A stretch of DNA of 64,000 bases from UBA11136 sp964482135 (GCA_964482135.1 CAYZWF010000004.1:1-64000), one strand, 5' to 3'. Counted from the stretch's first letter, positions 1 to 9,141 are shown. Numbers and translations are program-made. The notes: generated from the letters alone by a model not told the origin.

Positions 1-86
1 TTGATCCTCCTAAACTAACTATAAGGGTGGACCAACTCACAGGGGGAGGGTCACCGTATTTGGGTCGTATTGGAGCATAATGACAC

Positions 87-131
87 AAAAAATCGCCGGA
101 GGGGCTTTTGCAGCCTCTCCGGCGATTTTTT
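87..131 (-). terminator. Rho-independent terminator after the ACT-domain gene
   Basis: A long inverted repeat pairs aaaaaatcgccggagggg with cctctccggcgatttttt (one mismatch) around a nine-base loop. On the minus strand it lies about 30 bases past the stop of the ACT-domain gene and ends in a run of T. Because A and T tracts flank both sides it could work in both directions. Bases 1-86 hold no gene that I can support. Confidence 0.85.
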
Positions 132-161
132 AAGTGCCAGCGATGTATGAGGTGAAAGAGC

Positions 162-686
162 CTAGGCGGTTTCGTAGCGGAAGGTGAGGTTGAGCTCGCC
201 GGCGATCCTGACAATGGCGGCGAGACAGTCGGGGGCCCTTTCCTGGCGCAGCGACACCGCGAAGCGGGAGATATTGACCTCGCCCCGGGCGCCCTGGTGG
301 GTCTCGGAGTTCATGCGCACGATATTGGCGCCGTGATCGTCAAGGGCCTTGGAAATCTTGGCGATGAGGCCCGGAATATCGTCCCCGGACAGGGTAAAGC
401 GGTGGGTAATGGTGCTGGAGGGTCCGCGGTCCTCCTTGAAATGGTAGGGGCCTACCTCAAGTGCGCCGTCGGCGAGTTCAGGCATGGCCTGCAGGTCTTT
501 TTCGATCTCTTCCATGGTCACGCCCCTGGGCAGGGCATGAATCAGGGTCAGTTCCGCGTGGTCGCCCAGCACGGCGAAAGTGATGTCACCGATATTCACG
601 CCCTTATCGGACAGATAGTTGGTGATATGGGCGATCAGGCCGGTGCGGTCCGGCCCCACAAACGAGATGCGAATTTCCTGTGCCAT
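162..686 (-). CDS. Tandem ACT-domain protein, GcvR-like amino-acid-responsive regulator
   Basis: The 174-residue product has two ACT modules, roughly residues 4-75 and 93-170. The first opens with ISFVGPDRTGLIAHITNYL and the second has DIPGLIAKISKALDDHGANI, the usual strand-helix ACT start with the ligand-contact glycine. This two-ACT build matches the GcvR glycine cleavage repressor family and its alphaproteobacterial relatives. No DNA-binding domain is visible, so any regulation would act through a partner protein. It is the last gene of the run mdh-sucC-sucD, 62 bases after sucD, and is followed by a strong terminator. Whether the ligand is glycine or another amino acid cannot be told from the sequence. 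Confidence 0.8.
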   Translation of the reverse strand: MAQEIRISFVGPDRTGLIAHITNYLSDKGVNIGDITFAVLGDHAELTLIHALPRGVTMEEIEKDLQAMPELADGALEVGPYHFKEDRGPSSTITHRFTLSGDDIPGLIAKISKALDDHGANIVRMNSETHQGARGEVNISRFAVSLRQERAPDCLAAIVRIAGELNLTFRYETA

Positions 687-748
687 GGTGCTGTTCTCTT
701 CCCCCTTTTTAATTACTTAAGGCCGTTAGTTTCCATATGGGCCTGGTC

Positions 749-1630
749 TCAGGATACGCCTAGTGCCTTTTTCATGGCGTCGCCGATACCGATAATGGTG
801 TCGGAAACCTCGACCCCGGCGCTGCGCAGGGCGTCCTTCTTGGCGTCGGCGGTTTCCGCGCCGCTGGAGACGATAGCCCCGGCATGGCCGAGGCGGCGTC
901 CCGGAGGCGCCGAGGCGCCGGCGATGAAGGCGGCGACGGGCTTTTTCTTTTTCTTCCAGGATTTGATGAACTCGGCGGCTTCCACTTCCACGGTGCCGCC
1001 GATTTCGCCAATCAGGACCATGCCCTCGGTTTCGTCGTCGTCGAGGAACAGTTCCAGCGCCTGCACGAAATTGGTGCCGTTCACGGGGTCGCCACCGATA
1101 CCGATGATGGTGGACTGGCCCAGCCCGGCGGTGGTGGTCTGCACGGCGGCTTCGTAGGAAAGCGTGCCGGAGCGCGAGACCACGCCGATTTTGCCCTTTT
1201 CGCAGATATAGCCCGGCATGATGCCGATCTTGCCGAAGCCCGGCGACAGCACGCCCGGACAGTTGGGGCCGACGACCACGGTTTTGCTGTCCTTGAGCTC
1301 GCGCTTGACCCGCTGCATGTCGCGCACGGGAATACCGTCGGTGATGCATACCACCAGGTCGAGCCCGGCATCGGCGGCCTCGAGGATGGCGTCGGCGGCG
1401 AAGACCGGGGGTACGAAAATGCCCGATGCATTAGCGCCGGTTTTGGCCACGGCCTCGGCCACGGTGTTGAAGACGGGCAGATCGAGATGGGTGATGCCAC
1501 CCTTATCCGGGGTCACGCCACCCACCAGATTGGTGTCATAGGCGATGGCCTGTTCGGAATGGAAGGTGCCTTGGGAGCCGGTCAGCCCCTGACAGATAAT
1601 CTTGCTTTCGGCGGTAATCAGGACGGCCAT
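749..1630 (-). CDS. sucD: Succinate-CoA ligase (ADP-forming), alpha subunit
   Basis: This subunit of the TCA-cycle enzyme binds CoA and carries the phosphohistidine that relays phosphate between succinyl-CoA and nucleotide. The 293-residue protein has the CoA-binding start with GQGLTGSQGTFH, the P-G-V-LSPG stretch and the catalytic GHAGAIVSSG, placing the active histidine at about residue 249. Length matches the family (about 290). A KKKKK run near residue 230 is slightly unusual. The start ATG follows directly on the sucC stop (TAA then ATG), implying translational coupling with its partner subunit. Confidence 0.97.
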   Translation of the reverse strand: MAVLITAESKIICQGLTGSQGTFHSEQAIAYDTNLVGGVTPDKGGITHLDLPVFNTVAEAVAKTGANASGIFVPPVFAADAILEAADAGLDLVVCITDGIPVRDMQRVKRELKDSKTVVVGPNCPGVLSPGFGKIGIMPGYICEKGKIGVVSRSGTLSYEAAVQTTTAGLGQSTIIGIGGDPVNGTNFVQALELFLDDDETEGMVLIGEIGGTVEVEAAEFIKSWKKKKKPVAAFIAGASAPPGRRLGHAGAIVSSGAETADAKKDALRSAGVEVSDTIIGIGDAMKKALGVS

Positions 1631-2800
1631 TTATGCCACCTCCTTAACGGCTTCGACGATTTTTTGTGCGGCTTCACCCATGTTTCCCACGGGTTCGATG
1701 GGGAGCCCCGATTCACGGAGAATTTCACGGCCCTTCTCCACATTGGTGCCTTCGAGCCGCACCACAAGCGGCTTGCTCAGCCCCACTTCACGGGCCGCGG
1801 CCACCAGGCCCTCGGCAATGTCATTACAGCGCATCATGCCGCCAAAAATGTTGAGAAGGATGCCATCCACGCCGGGATCGCGGTAAATCAGCTTAAAGGC
1901 GGCGGCGACCCGTTCCGGGGTGGCGGCGCCGGCCACATCCATGAAGTTGGCGGCCTTGCCGCCGTAATGTTCGATGATGTCCATGGTCGACATGGACAGT
2001 CCCGCGCCGTTGACCATAAGACCGATATTACCGTCCAGCTTCACATAGTTGAGATCGTGACGCGCGGCCTCAAGCTCGAGGGGATCGATCTCGTCGTCGT
2101 CGCGGAGCTCTTCCACGTCGCGTTGCCGGAACAGGGCGTTGTCGTCGAAGGTCATCTTACAGTCCACGGCCACCACGTCGCCGGAACCGGTGATCACCAG
2201 CGGATTGATCTCGATCATCTCGGCATCCATGGTGACGAAGGCGCGGAAGGCGTTGAGCATCAACCGCGCCGCTTTTTTCCCGGTCTTGCCGGACAGACCC
2301 AGATCGAAGACCGCCTTGCGCACGTGATGGTGCTGGAGGTCGCCGCCGGGCTCGATATGGACCTTGAAAATCTTGTCCGGGGTTTTTTCCGCCACTTCCT
2401 CGATGTCCATGCCGCCCTCGGTGGAGGCGATCATGGTGATGCCGCTGGTGCTGCGGTCGTTGAGGAGACAGAAATAAAGCTCGTTGTCGATATCCACCCC
2501 GGCCTCAATATAAACCCGGTGCACTTCCTTGCCCTCGGGGGGTGTCTGCGGCGTCACCAGTTTCATGCCGAACATGTTGTCGGCTTCCTCGATGGCTTCC
2601 TGGACGGATTTGACCACCTTGACGCCGCCGGCCTTGCCGCGGCCGCCGGCGTGAATCTGGGCCTTGACGATCATTACGTCTTCGTCGAGCCACTTCGCCA
2701 CGCGTTCGGCGTCATGTGTCTTGTAAGAGATATCGCCGACGGGGATGGGAACGTCGAATTTGGCGAGGAGCTGTTTGGCCTGGTATTCGTGAATATTCAT
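1631..2800 (-). CDS. sucC: Succinate-CoA ligase (ADP-forming), beta subunit
   Basis: The beta subunit carries the ATP-grasp fold and succinate site of the same enzyme. The start is placed at the ATG giving MNIHEYQAKQLLAKF, the family's near-invariant beginning, which yields 389 residues; an in-frame TTG 33 bases upstream is rejected. AGGTGA sits about ten bases before this ATG. Visible family signatures include HAGGRGKAGGVK (ATP-grasp), the GLMVNGAGLSMSTMD loop and NIFGGMMRCN. It is separated from mdh by about 240 bases that include a hairpin, so it may have its own promoter. Confidence 0.97.
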   Translation of the reverse strand: MNIHEYQAKQLLAKFDVPIPVGDISYKTHDAERVAKWLDEDVMIVKAQIHAGGRGKAGGVKVVKSVQEAIEEADNMFGMKLVTPQTPPEGKEVHRVYIEAGVDIDNELYFCLLNDRSTSGITMIASTEGGMDIEEVAEKTPDKIFKVHIEPGGDLQHHHVRKAVFDLGLSGKTGKKAARLMLNAFRAFVTMDAEMIEINPLVITGSGDVVAVDCKMTFDDNALFRQRDVEELRDDDEIDPLELEAARHDLNYVKLDGNIGLMVNGAGLSMSTMDIIEHYGGKAANFMDVAGAATPERVAAAFKLIYRDPGVDGILLNIFGGMMRCNDIAEGLVAAAREVGLSKPLVVRLEGTNVEKGREILRESGLPIEPVGNMGEAAQKIVEAVKEVA

Positions 2801-2897
2801 AACCGTGTAATCACCTGTTGGGGTTGACAACAACCTTTCCTGCTGCCGCGATCCATGGTGGCCGCGGCCGAACGCCCTTATTGTTATGATTTTGGGA

Positions 2898-2921
2898 AAA
2901 CCGGTCGCCTATGACCGGTTT
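2898..2921 (-). terminator. Hairpin between mdh and sucC, possible terminator
   Basis: A perfect nine-base inverted repeat, aaaccggtc and gaccggttt, encloses a six-base loop. On the minus strand it lies downstream of mdh and upstream of sucC and is followed by a short TTTT-type tract rather than a long T run. It could be a weak terminator or an mRNA 3'-end stabiliser. Confidence 0.45.
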
Positions 2922-3037
2922 ATGTCCTGGACGGGCGCAAAATGCACAATTTAGCCCCCCTGAGTCAAGACGCTGTCACAAAACCGTCATCGCTTACTCA
3001 TGAAGGGGCCGATACGGGACTCTGTTACTTCTTCTTT

Positions 3038-4072
3038 TTAGCGCCTTTCTTTTTGGCGGGTGCCTTGCGGGCGGCTTTCTTCGCCGGCTATTTTCCTAGC
3101 CTTCTTAGGCGCGGAAGATTTGGCGAGAATGCGTTTCGACGCCTTGAGGAGTTCGCGCACGGCGGCCACCGATTTCTTGAACATGGCCTGTTCGCGGGCG
3201 TTGAGATCAACCTTCACCACCCGTTCCACGCCCTTGGCGCCGATCACCACGGGCACGCCCACATACATGCCGCGCACGCCGTATTCGCCGGAAAGCCAGG
3301 CGGCGCAGGGCAGAACCCGCTTCTTATCCTTGATATAGGATTCGGCCATGGCGATGGCCGCGGCCGCCGGGGCGTAAAAGGCGGATCCGGTCTTGAGCAG
3401 GCCGACGATTTCGGCGCCGCCGTTGCGGGTGCGTTCGATAATGGCGTCAAGCCGCGCCCTGGTGGTCCAGCCCATCTTGATGAGGTCGGGCAGGGGGATG
3501 CCGGCGACGGCGGAATAACGCTCCAGCGGCACCATGGTGTCGCCGTGGCCGCCGAGAACGGAGGCGGTGACGTCTTCGGCCGAGACCTTGAACTCGTCGG
3601 CCAGGAAATGACGGAAGCGGGCGGAATCGAGAACCCCGGCCATGCCCACCACCATATTATGGGGCAGGCCGCTTTTCTCGCGCATGACCCAGACCATGGC
3701 ATCGAGGGGGTTGGTGATGACGATAACGAAGGCCTTGGGGCAATATTTCTTGATGCCTTCGGCGACGGAGGAAATGACCCCGGCGTTGATGCCGATCAGG
3801 TCGTCGCGGCTCATACCGGGCTTGCGGGCGACGCCGGCGGTGACGATGACCACGTCCGAATTCTTGATGGCGGCGATGCCGTTGGCGCCACTCATGGCGC
3901 CGTCATATCCTTCCACCGGGCCGGTCTGCGCCAGGTCGAGAGCCTTGCCCTGGGGGATGCCCTTGATGATGTCGAAAAGGACCACGTCGCCCAGATCCTT
4001 GAGCCCGGCCAGAAGGGCCAGGGTGCCGCCGATGTTGCCTGCGCCGATGAGTGCAATTTTGTTACGCGCCAT
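3038..4072 (-). CDS. mdh: Malate dehydrogenase with a basic C-terminal tail
   Basis: This NAD-dependent TCA enzyme interconverts malate and oxaloacetate. The 344-residue product has the Rossmann start KIALIGAGNIGGTLA, the NPLDAMVWVM stretch, the catalytic region GGHGDTMVPL and substrate arginines, typical of the LDH-like MDH of alphaproteobacteria (usually about 320 residues). The extra tail is rich in Lys, Ala and Arg. From about position 3085 the frame one base over encodes a longer, cleaner Ala/Lys tail ending in AKKKK with a stop at 3025-3027, so the annotated end is probably shifted by a single base. The start has GGGAGGA eight bases upstream. It lies after nadC, upstream of sucCD. Confidence 0.95.
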   Translation of the reverse strand: MARNKIALIGAGNIGGTLALLAGLKDLGDVVLFDIIKGIPQGKALDLAQTGPVEGYDGAMSGANGIAAIKNSDVVIVTAGVARKPGMSRDDLIGINAGVISSVAEGIKKYCPKAFVIVITNPLDAMVWVMREKSGLPHNMVVGMAGVLDSARFRHFLADEFKVSAEDVTASVLGGHGDTMVPLERYSAVAGIPLPDLIKMGWTTRARLDAIIERTRNGGAEIVGLLKTGSAFYAPAAAAIAMAESYIKDKKRVLPCAAWLSGEYGVRGMYVGVPVVIGAKGVERVVKVDLNAREQAMFKKSVAAVRELLKASKRILAKSSAPKKARKIAGEESRPQGTRQKERR

Positions 4073-4183
4073 ATGAGTTTCCTCCCCTTAAGAAAAAAGG
4101 TGCTGGTAATGTTCGTGACTGCCGGGCCAAGCTCCCGCCGCCGTGGAAAGTAGCCAAGGCGGCGCCGTAGGGCAAGCGCCGCT

Positions 4184-5089
4184 TCAACCGTCTTTTTTCT
4201 TGGTCCCGTTCTTGGCCCCCCCCCGGGCCGTGAAATCAAGTCCCATATCGGCGGCCGGGGCCGACTGGGTGATACGGCCCACGGAGATAAAATCGACGCC
4301 GGTTTCGGCAATGGCGCGCACATTCTCCAGGGTGACGCCGCCCGAAGCCTCCAGTTTCACTTCCCTGTTTGCGCCATTGCGCAGGGCCACGGCCCGGCGC
4401 AATGTGTCGGCGTCCATATTATCCAACAGCAATGTATCGGCCCCGGCCTCCAGGGCTTCTCGCACCTGGTCCAGGGTGTCGCATTCCACTTCTATGTCTA
4501 AGAGCCCCGCGTTACGCGCCCGCGCCACGGCCTCGCCCACGCCACCGGCCAGCGCCACATGGTTGTCCTTGATCAGCACCCCGTCATGGAGCCCCGTGCG
4601 ATGATTGCGAGCGCCGCCCATGCGGGTGGCGTATTTGGCCAGGGCGCGCAGTCCGGGGATGGTCTTGCGGGTATCGAGAAGCACGCATCCGGTGCCGTCG
4701 ATTTTCTCCACATAGGCGCGGGTCAGGGTGGCGATGCCGGACAGGTGTTGAATGAAATTGAGCGCCGTACGCTCCGCGGTCAGCAATGCCTGCGCCTGTC
4801 CCTTGATGCGGGCGAGAACGGTTCCCGCGGCGGCATGGTCGCCGTCGTTCACCTGAGGCTCCAGAACGGCCTCGGGATCGAGGCGGCGGAACACGTCCAG
4901 CGCCACGTCGAGCCCCGCCACCACCACGTCCTCGCGGGTGGTGAGCACGGCTTCCAGTTCGGCGTCTTCGGGGATCACCGCGCGGCTGGTGATGTCGCCC
5001 GCCATACTTCTGATTCCGCCGTTGCCGCCTAAATCCTCGGAGAGGGCGGCATCGATCAGGCGCTGGATGTCCGTGGAGTCGGGGGTCAC
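4184..5089 (-). CDS. nadC: Nicotinate-nucleotide pyrophosphorylase (quinolinate phosphoribosyltransferase)
   Basis: It converts quinolinate and PRPP to nicotinate mononucleotide, the third step of de novo NAD synthesis. The 301-residue product shows the N-terminal ALSEDLGG and GDITS stretch, the DTRKTIPGLRALAKYA loop, RMGGARNHRTGLHDGVLIKDNH and the C-terminal barrel segment ASGGVTLENVRAIAETGVD. The start chosen is a GTG whose bases overlap the nadA stop (GTGA at 5086-5089); the open frame runs further upstream but that part is antisense-like shadow of nadA. The C-terminus has a short KNGTKKKDG tail. It forms an operon with nadA; nadB is not in the window. Confidence 0.95.
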   Translation of the reverse strand: MTPDSTDIQRLIDAALSEDLGGNGGIRSMAGDITSRAVIPEDAELEAVLTTREDVVVAGLDVALDVFRRLDPEAVLEPQVNDGDHAAAGTVLARIKGQAQALLTAERTALNFIQHLSGIATLTRAYVEKIDGTGCVLLDTRKTIPGLRALAKYATRMGGARNHRTGLHDGVLIKDNHVALAGGVGEAVARARNAGLLDIEVECDTLDQVREALEAGADTLLLDNMDADTLRRAVALRNGANREVKLEASGGVTLENVRAIAETGVDFISVGRITQSAPAADMGLDFTARGGAKNGTKKKDG

Positions 5090-6141
5090 GCCACGTTGGC
5101 GCGGGGATCGAAGCCGGGCTTGGGTTCCGGCGTGTCGGTATTGGCCGCCGCCGGCGGGGAGAGCTCCATCATGCGGTCCAGCGGCTTTCTGGCGGCGATG
5201 CGCAGGGCGTCGGTGATTTCCACCCGCGGCGCCATATTGACCATGCACAGATAAAGTTTCTCCAGGGTATTGAGTTCCATGAACGGGCAGTTGGCACAGG
5301 AACAGGTGCCGTCGGCGCCGGGCGCGGGATAGAAGGTTTTTTCCGGCGCCGCTTTTTTCATCTGGTGAATAAGGTGGGGTTCGGTGGCGATGATGAACTC
5401 GCGGTCCTTCGAGGCGGTAACGAATTTCAGCATGGCGGAGGTGGAGCCCACATGGTCGGAGTGGCACAGGATGGCCTCCGGGCATTCGGGATGGGCCGAG
5501 ATCACGGCCTCGGGATGTTTGGATTTCAGACGCAGCAATTCGCGCTCGGAAAACTGTTCGTGAACCACACAGGTGCCCGGCCATAACAGCATGTCGCGTC
5601 CCGTCTTGCGCGCCAGATAGGCGCCCAGGTGGCGGTCGGGGGCGAACAGGATGGGCTGGTCCTGGGGCAGGGAATCGATAATGGCTTCGGCGTTGGACGA
5701 GGTGACGATGATGTCGGACAGCGCCTTCACCTCCGCCGAACAGTTGATATAACTCAGCGCCAGATGGTCGGGATGTTTTTCGCGGAAGGCGCGGAAGGCG
5801 TCCGGCGGACAGGATTCCTCCAGCGAGCATCCGGCCTCGGCGTCGGGCATGAGAACAATGCGTTCGGGGCTGAGAATTTTCGCCGTTTCGGCCATGAAGC
5901 GCACACCACAAAAGACGATGACATCGGCCTGGGTGGCGGCGGCGCGGCGCGACAGGTCCAGCGAATCGCCGACGAAATCGGCCAGTTCCTGAATTTCCTC
6001 GTCCTGGTAGAAATGGGCAAGAATGACGGCGTTCATGTCACGTCGCAGCCGCTCGATTTCCCGCTCCAGGTCCAGGGTGGGATCAATGCGGTCAAGCCCA
6101 AGAGCCTCGGGGCCCGGGGCGATGACGGTTTCAATCATCAT
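5086..6141 (-). CDS. nadA: Quinolinate synthase A
   Basis: It condenses iminoaspartate with dihydroxyacetone phosphate to make quinolinate, using a [4Fe-4S] cluster. Visible are AHFYQDEEIQELADFVGDSL, the three cluster cysteine regions (VFCGVRFMAETAKIL, GTCVVHEQF and the CSCANCPFMELNT segment) and the triplicated domain layout. The start is placed at the first of two adjacent ATGs (6141 and 6138), because residues before it do not look conserved; a GTG at 6177 is the alternative. About 351 residues, normal for the longer NadA type. It precedes nadC with a GTGA overlap. A 290-base region separates it from the divergent sensor kinase. Confidence 0.93.
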   Translation of the reverse strand: MMIETVIAPGPEALGLDRIDPTLDLEREIERLRRDMNAVILAHFYQDEEIQELADFVGDSLDLSRRAAATQADVIVFCGVRFMAETAKILSPERIVLMPDAEAGCSLEESCPPDAFRAFREKHPDHLALSYINCSAEVKALSDIIVTSSNAEAIIDSLPQDQPILFAPDRHLGAYLARKTGRDMLLWPGTCVVHEQFSERELLRLKSKHPEAVISAHPECPEAILCHSDHVGSTSAMLKFVTASKDREFIIATEPHLIHQMKKAAPEKTFYPAPGADGTCSCANCPFMELNTLEKLYLCMVNMAPRVEITDALRIAARKPLDRMMELSPPAAANTDTPEPKPGFDPRANVA

Positions 6142-6432
6142 ATTCTTCTTACAGGAGAGGGAAGACCCTCGTTCCACCTCGCGTTAACGTGGTCCTGATC
6201 TTTAACTATCTAAGCCAATTCCCGTTGGCGACAAGGGTTTTAGCACACAAAATCCGTTTTGTTGATAATTCCTTTTCCCCCCTCCCGCCTCTGATTTTGT
6301 TTACGTTTCCTTCAGTCCCTCCCCATATCCTAACGAATGTTTCAGGGCAGCCGCTTACCGGCGTTCACCGGAGCCGCCCTTCAAGGGGAGAGAAGGGCCA
6401 ATTCAAGACCGTAAATACCACAATGAGACGCC
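6142..6432. other. Divergent intergenic region, nadA / sensor kinase
   Basis: About 290 bases lie between two divergent genes and must hold both promoters. The middle (about 6225-6310) is AT-rich and poly-pyrimidine on the plus strand. I see no confident -35/-10 pair, no riboswitch and no terminator. Confidence 0.5.
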
Positions 6433-9141
6433 ATGACTTCTGAGCTTGAGACAGAAAATCCCGCCACGGACCGCGTGCGCGCCATCACCTATGTGGCGGT
6501 GGCGGCCGTTCTCACCCTTCTCTATGCCGGGCTGCGCGACTCCACATGGGTCAGCGGCGCCGCCTTTCACACCCTGCTCGAGGCCGTGGCCACCCTGCTG
6601 GCGCTGATGGTGGGCATCCTCGGATTGGTCCGCTACCGTGTGGAGGGGCGGACCACGGTCTTTTTTGTCGGCATGGCCTTCCTCGGCACCGGGTTCCTCG
6701 ACGGCTTTCACGCCGTGGTCACTTCGGTGTCCGTTAAGGATTACCTGCCCTCGGGCCTGCCGTCGCTGATCCCGTGGAGCTGGGTCGCTTCGCGCGCCTT
6801 TCTCGCCCTCATGATGTGGCTGAGCTGGATGGCCTGGCGCCGCGAGGAAAGGCTGGGGCCCGCAGGGCGCATCCCCGAAGCCCTGGTTTGCAGTTTTGTT
6901 ATTCTGCTGACGCTTATCAGCTATCTGTTCTTCGCCTTCACGCCACTGCCCCGGGCCTATTACCCGGAACTGTTCTTCCACCGGCCTGAGGAATTCGTGC
7001 CGGCGCTGTTCTTCCTGCTGGCGCTGGTGGGCTATCTGCGCAAGGGCCATTGGAAACATGATCTTCTCGAACATTGGCTGGTAATATCCCTGATCGTGGG
7101 TTTTCTCGGCCAGGCCATGTTCATGTCGTTCTCGGGAAAACTGTTCGACACCATGTTCGACGCCGCCCACAGCCTCAAGGTGGTGAGCTATATCTGTGTG
7201 ATGACGGGGCTGTTTATGGTCATGGTTTCGTCGCGGCAACCGCAGGTGCTCCACCACATTCAGGCGGAAAATGCAGAATCTACGGGCGGCCTGAATATCG
7301 GCTGGCTGAAGGCGCTGGCCTATGGCATGTCGTTTCTTCTGGGCGCGGTGATGATCGGCACCGTTGTGCTCGGTGTGCGCACGGTCGGGGATTTCAACCG
7401 CCTCCAGGAAGAATGGCACTTCTATACCGAGCATGCGGAGAAACGGGGCCTCCTCTTGAGCCGGATTCGCGGCAGTATGGGCTATGGCGGGTTCATCCAC
7501 GACTTCAAGAACTACGTCCTGCGCCAGGACGAGCCTCGGTACAAAAAGGTTGCGGCCGATCTCGCCGCCGTGGATAGGGCGCTCAACGACTACCGGGAGA
7601 TTTTCACCAACCCACTCCGCGACCAGGACCAGGACCAGGACCAGGACATTGATTTGGGCGAAGAAGAATCCCTGGCCCTGCAAGCCCTGGAAGATGTGGT
7701 CGGCCAGTACCGTTCTAAACTGGCGGTGGCCAGGGAATCCGTGGCTCTTGGCCGCACGCCAAACCAGACCGACCCGCTGGTGGCGGTGGACGACGGCCCC
7801 GCGTTGGCGGCCATTGCCACCCTCGAGCGTCTGTGGAACGAGGCGCGCATAAGCGAGACCATGACCGCCTCCATTACCGACGGGCGCAACTCGGTGCGCC
7901 AGGGAATGCTGTTCCTGCCGGTGCTGCTGATTACTCTGATCCTGTTGCTGTGGCTGTTGCGCGGATTGGTGCGCGAGATCACCGACAGGGCGCGCGCCGA
8001 AGCGAAACTTCGCGACAGCGAGGGCCGTATCCGGGCGGTGGTGGATAATGTGGTGGATGGCATCATCACCATCGACGATAAGGGCGCCATCGAAAGCTTT
8101 AACCCGGCGGCGGAACAAATCTTCGGCTATCTTTCGGAGGAGGTAACGGGCCACAACGTCAGGATGCTCATGCCCGACCCCTATCACGGCGAACATGACG
8201 ATTATCTCGCTAACTACAGGCGCACCGGCGAGGCCAAGATCATCGGCTCCACCCGCGAAATGGAAGGGCGGCGTTCCGACGGCGGCACCTTTCCCATGGA
8301 CCTGGCCGTCAGCGAAATGTTCGTGGGCGGCAGGCGTATGTTTACCGGAATCGTGCGCGACATCACCGAGCGCAAGAAGGTGGATCGCATGAAGAACGAG
8401 TTCATCTCCACCGTCAGCCACGAACTGCGTACGCCGTTGACCTCCATCATGGGATCTTTGGGGCTGATCCGGGGCGGGGCCGCGGGCGACATTCCCGGCG
8501 AGGTGTCTTCGCTCCTCGATATCGCCCACAACAACGCCGATCGCCTGATAATGCTTATCAACGATATTCTCGACATCGAAAAAATCGAATACGGCGAAAT
8601 GGACTTCAATATCGCGCCGGTAAAAGTTGCCACCGCCGTCAGGGGCGCCATCGAATCCAACCTGTCCTATGCGGAACAATACCATGTGCGCCTTGTGTCC
8701 GAAGACGCCATCGACACTCAAGCCTGGGAGACTGAAATGGCGGCCGATCCCGATCGCCTGGCCCAGGTGTTTGCAAATCTCATTTCCAATGCCGCCAAGT
8801 TCTCGCCCAAGGGTGGCGAGGTGATTCTCTCCGCCGTCAGTACCGATGACGGGGTGCGGATCAGCGTCTCCGACAGCGGGCCGGGTATTCCAGAGGAATT
8901 CAAACAAAGAATGTTCCAGAAATTTGCCCAGGCCGACGGTTCCGACACGCGAGCCAAGGGAGGCACCGGGCTGGGCTTAAGCATCTGCAAGGCGATCCTG
9001 GACAGGCTGGACGGAACCATCGGTTTCAAGACCAAGGAAGGCAAGGGAACCACCTTTTATTTCGAGTTGCCCCTGTGGAGAGGGGATAAAAAATCGGCGG
9101 CGTTTTCTGCCGGCGTCCACGACGAAGGAATTCCGGAATGA
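6433..9141 (+). CDS. Membrane sensor histidine kinase: MASE3-like, periplasmic, PAS, HisKA, HATPase
   Basis: The 902-residue protein starts with about seven membrane segments (residues 15-275) containing FHTLLEAVATLLALMVG and DGFHAVV, resembling the MASE3 sensor module. A further membrane helix (about 293-313), a mostly helical outside domain with GYGGFIHDFKNYVLR, and another helix (about 490-512) follow. A PAS domain covers about 526-640, HisKA has SHELRTPL with His663, and the ATPase shows NLISNAAKFSP, DSGPGIP and GTGLGLSI. The PAS resembles the FixL type, with His588 where FixL has its heme ligand. Residues 397-405 are Asp-Gln repeats from a six-base DNA repeat. No receiver domain is attached; its ATGA stop overlaps the next gene, a receiver. 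Confidence 0.9.
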   Translation: MTSELETENPATDRVRAITYVAVAAVLTLLYAGLRDSTWVSGAAFHTLLEAVATLLALMVGILGLVRYRVEGRTTVFFVGMAFLGTGFLDGFHAVVTSVSVKDYLPSGLPSLIPWSWVASRAFLALMMWLSWMAWRREERLGPAGRIPEALVCSFVILLTLISYLFFAFTPLPRAYYPELFFHRPEEFVPALFFLLALVGYLRKGHWKHDLLEHWLVISLIVGFLGQAMFMSFSGKLFDTMFDAAHSLKVVSYICVMTGLFMVMVSSRQPQVLHHIQAENAESTGGLNIGWLKALAYGMSFLLGAVMIGTVVLGVRTVGDFNRLQEEWHFYTEHAEKRGLLLSRIRGSMGYGGFIHDFKNYVLRQDEPRYKKVAADLAAVDRALNDYREIFTNPLRDQDQDQDQDIDLGEEESLALQALEDVVGQYRSKLAVARESVALGRTPNQTDPLVAVDDGPALAAIATLERLWNEARISETMTASITDGRNSVRQGMLFLPVLLITLILLLWLLRGLVREITDRARAEAKLRDSEGRIRAVVDNVVDGIITIDDKGAIESFNPAAEQIFGYLSEEVTGHNVRMLMPDPYHGEHDDYLANYRRTGEAKIIGSTREMEGRRSDGGTFPMDLAVSEMFVGGRRMFTGIVRDITERKKVDRMKNEFISTVSHELRTPLTSIMGSLGLIRGGAAGDIPGEVSSLLDIAHNNADRLIMLINDILDIEKIEYGEMDFNIAPVKVATAVRGAIESNLSYAEQYHVRLVSEDAIDTQAWETEMAADPDRLAQVFANLISNAAKFSPKGGEVILSAVSTDDGVRISVSDSGPGIPEEFKQRMFQKFAQADGSDTRAKGGTGLGLSICKAILDRLDGTIGFKTKEGKGTTFYFELPLWRGDKKSAAFSAGVHDEGIPE
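7621..7647 (+). repeat. Hexanucleotide repeat (gaccag)4 inside the kinase gene
   Basis: Four perfect copies of gaccag plus gac encode alternating Asp-Gln in the extracytoplasmic domain of the kinase. Because the unit is six bases, copy-number change would alter protein length without breaking the frame. Confidence 0.9.

Noticed and set aside
884..2827. A 647-codon open frame opposite sucD and sucC
   Set aside because: It is the complementary shadow of two well-identified genes, is His/Gly-rich in the way such shadows are, and has no domain.
5090..5911. Upstream extension of nadC to about 575 residues
   Set aside because: The extra part lies within nadA in another frame and reads as His/Arg/Pro-rich noise; nadC begins at the GTG overlapping the nadA stop.
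6403..8907. An 834-codon frame opposite the sensor kinase
   Set aside because: High GC makes antisense frames long. The sense frame has unmistakable kinase motifs.
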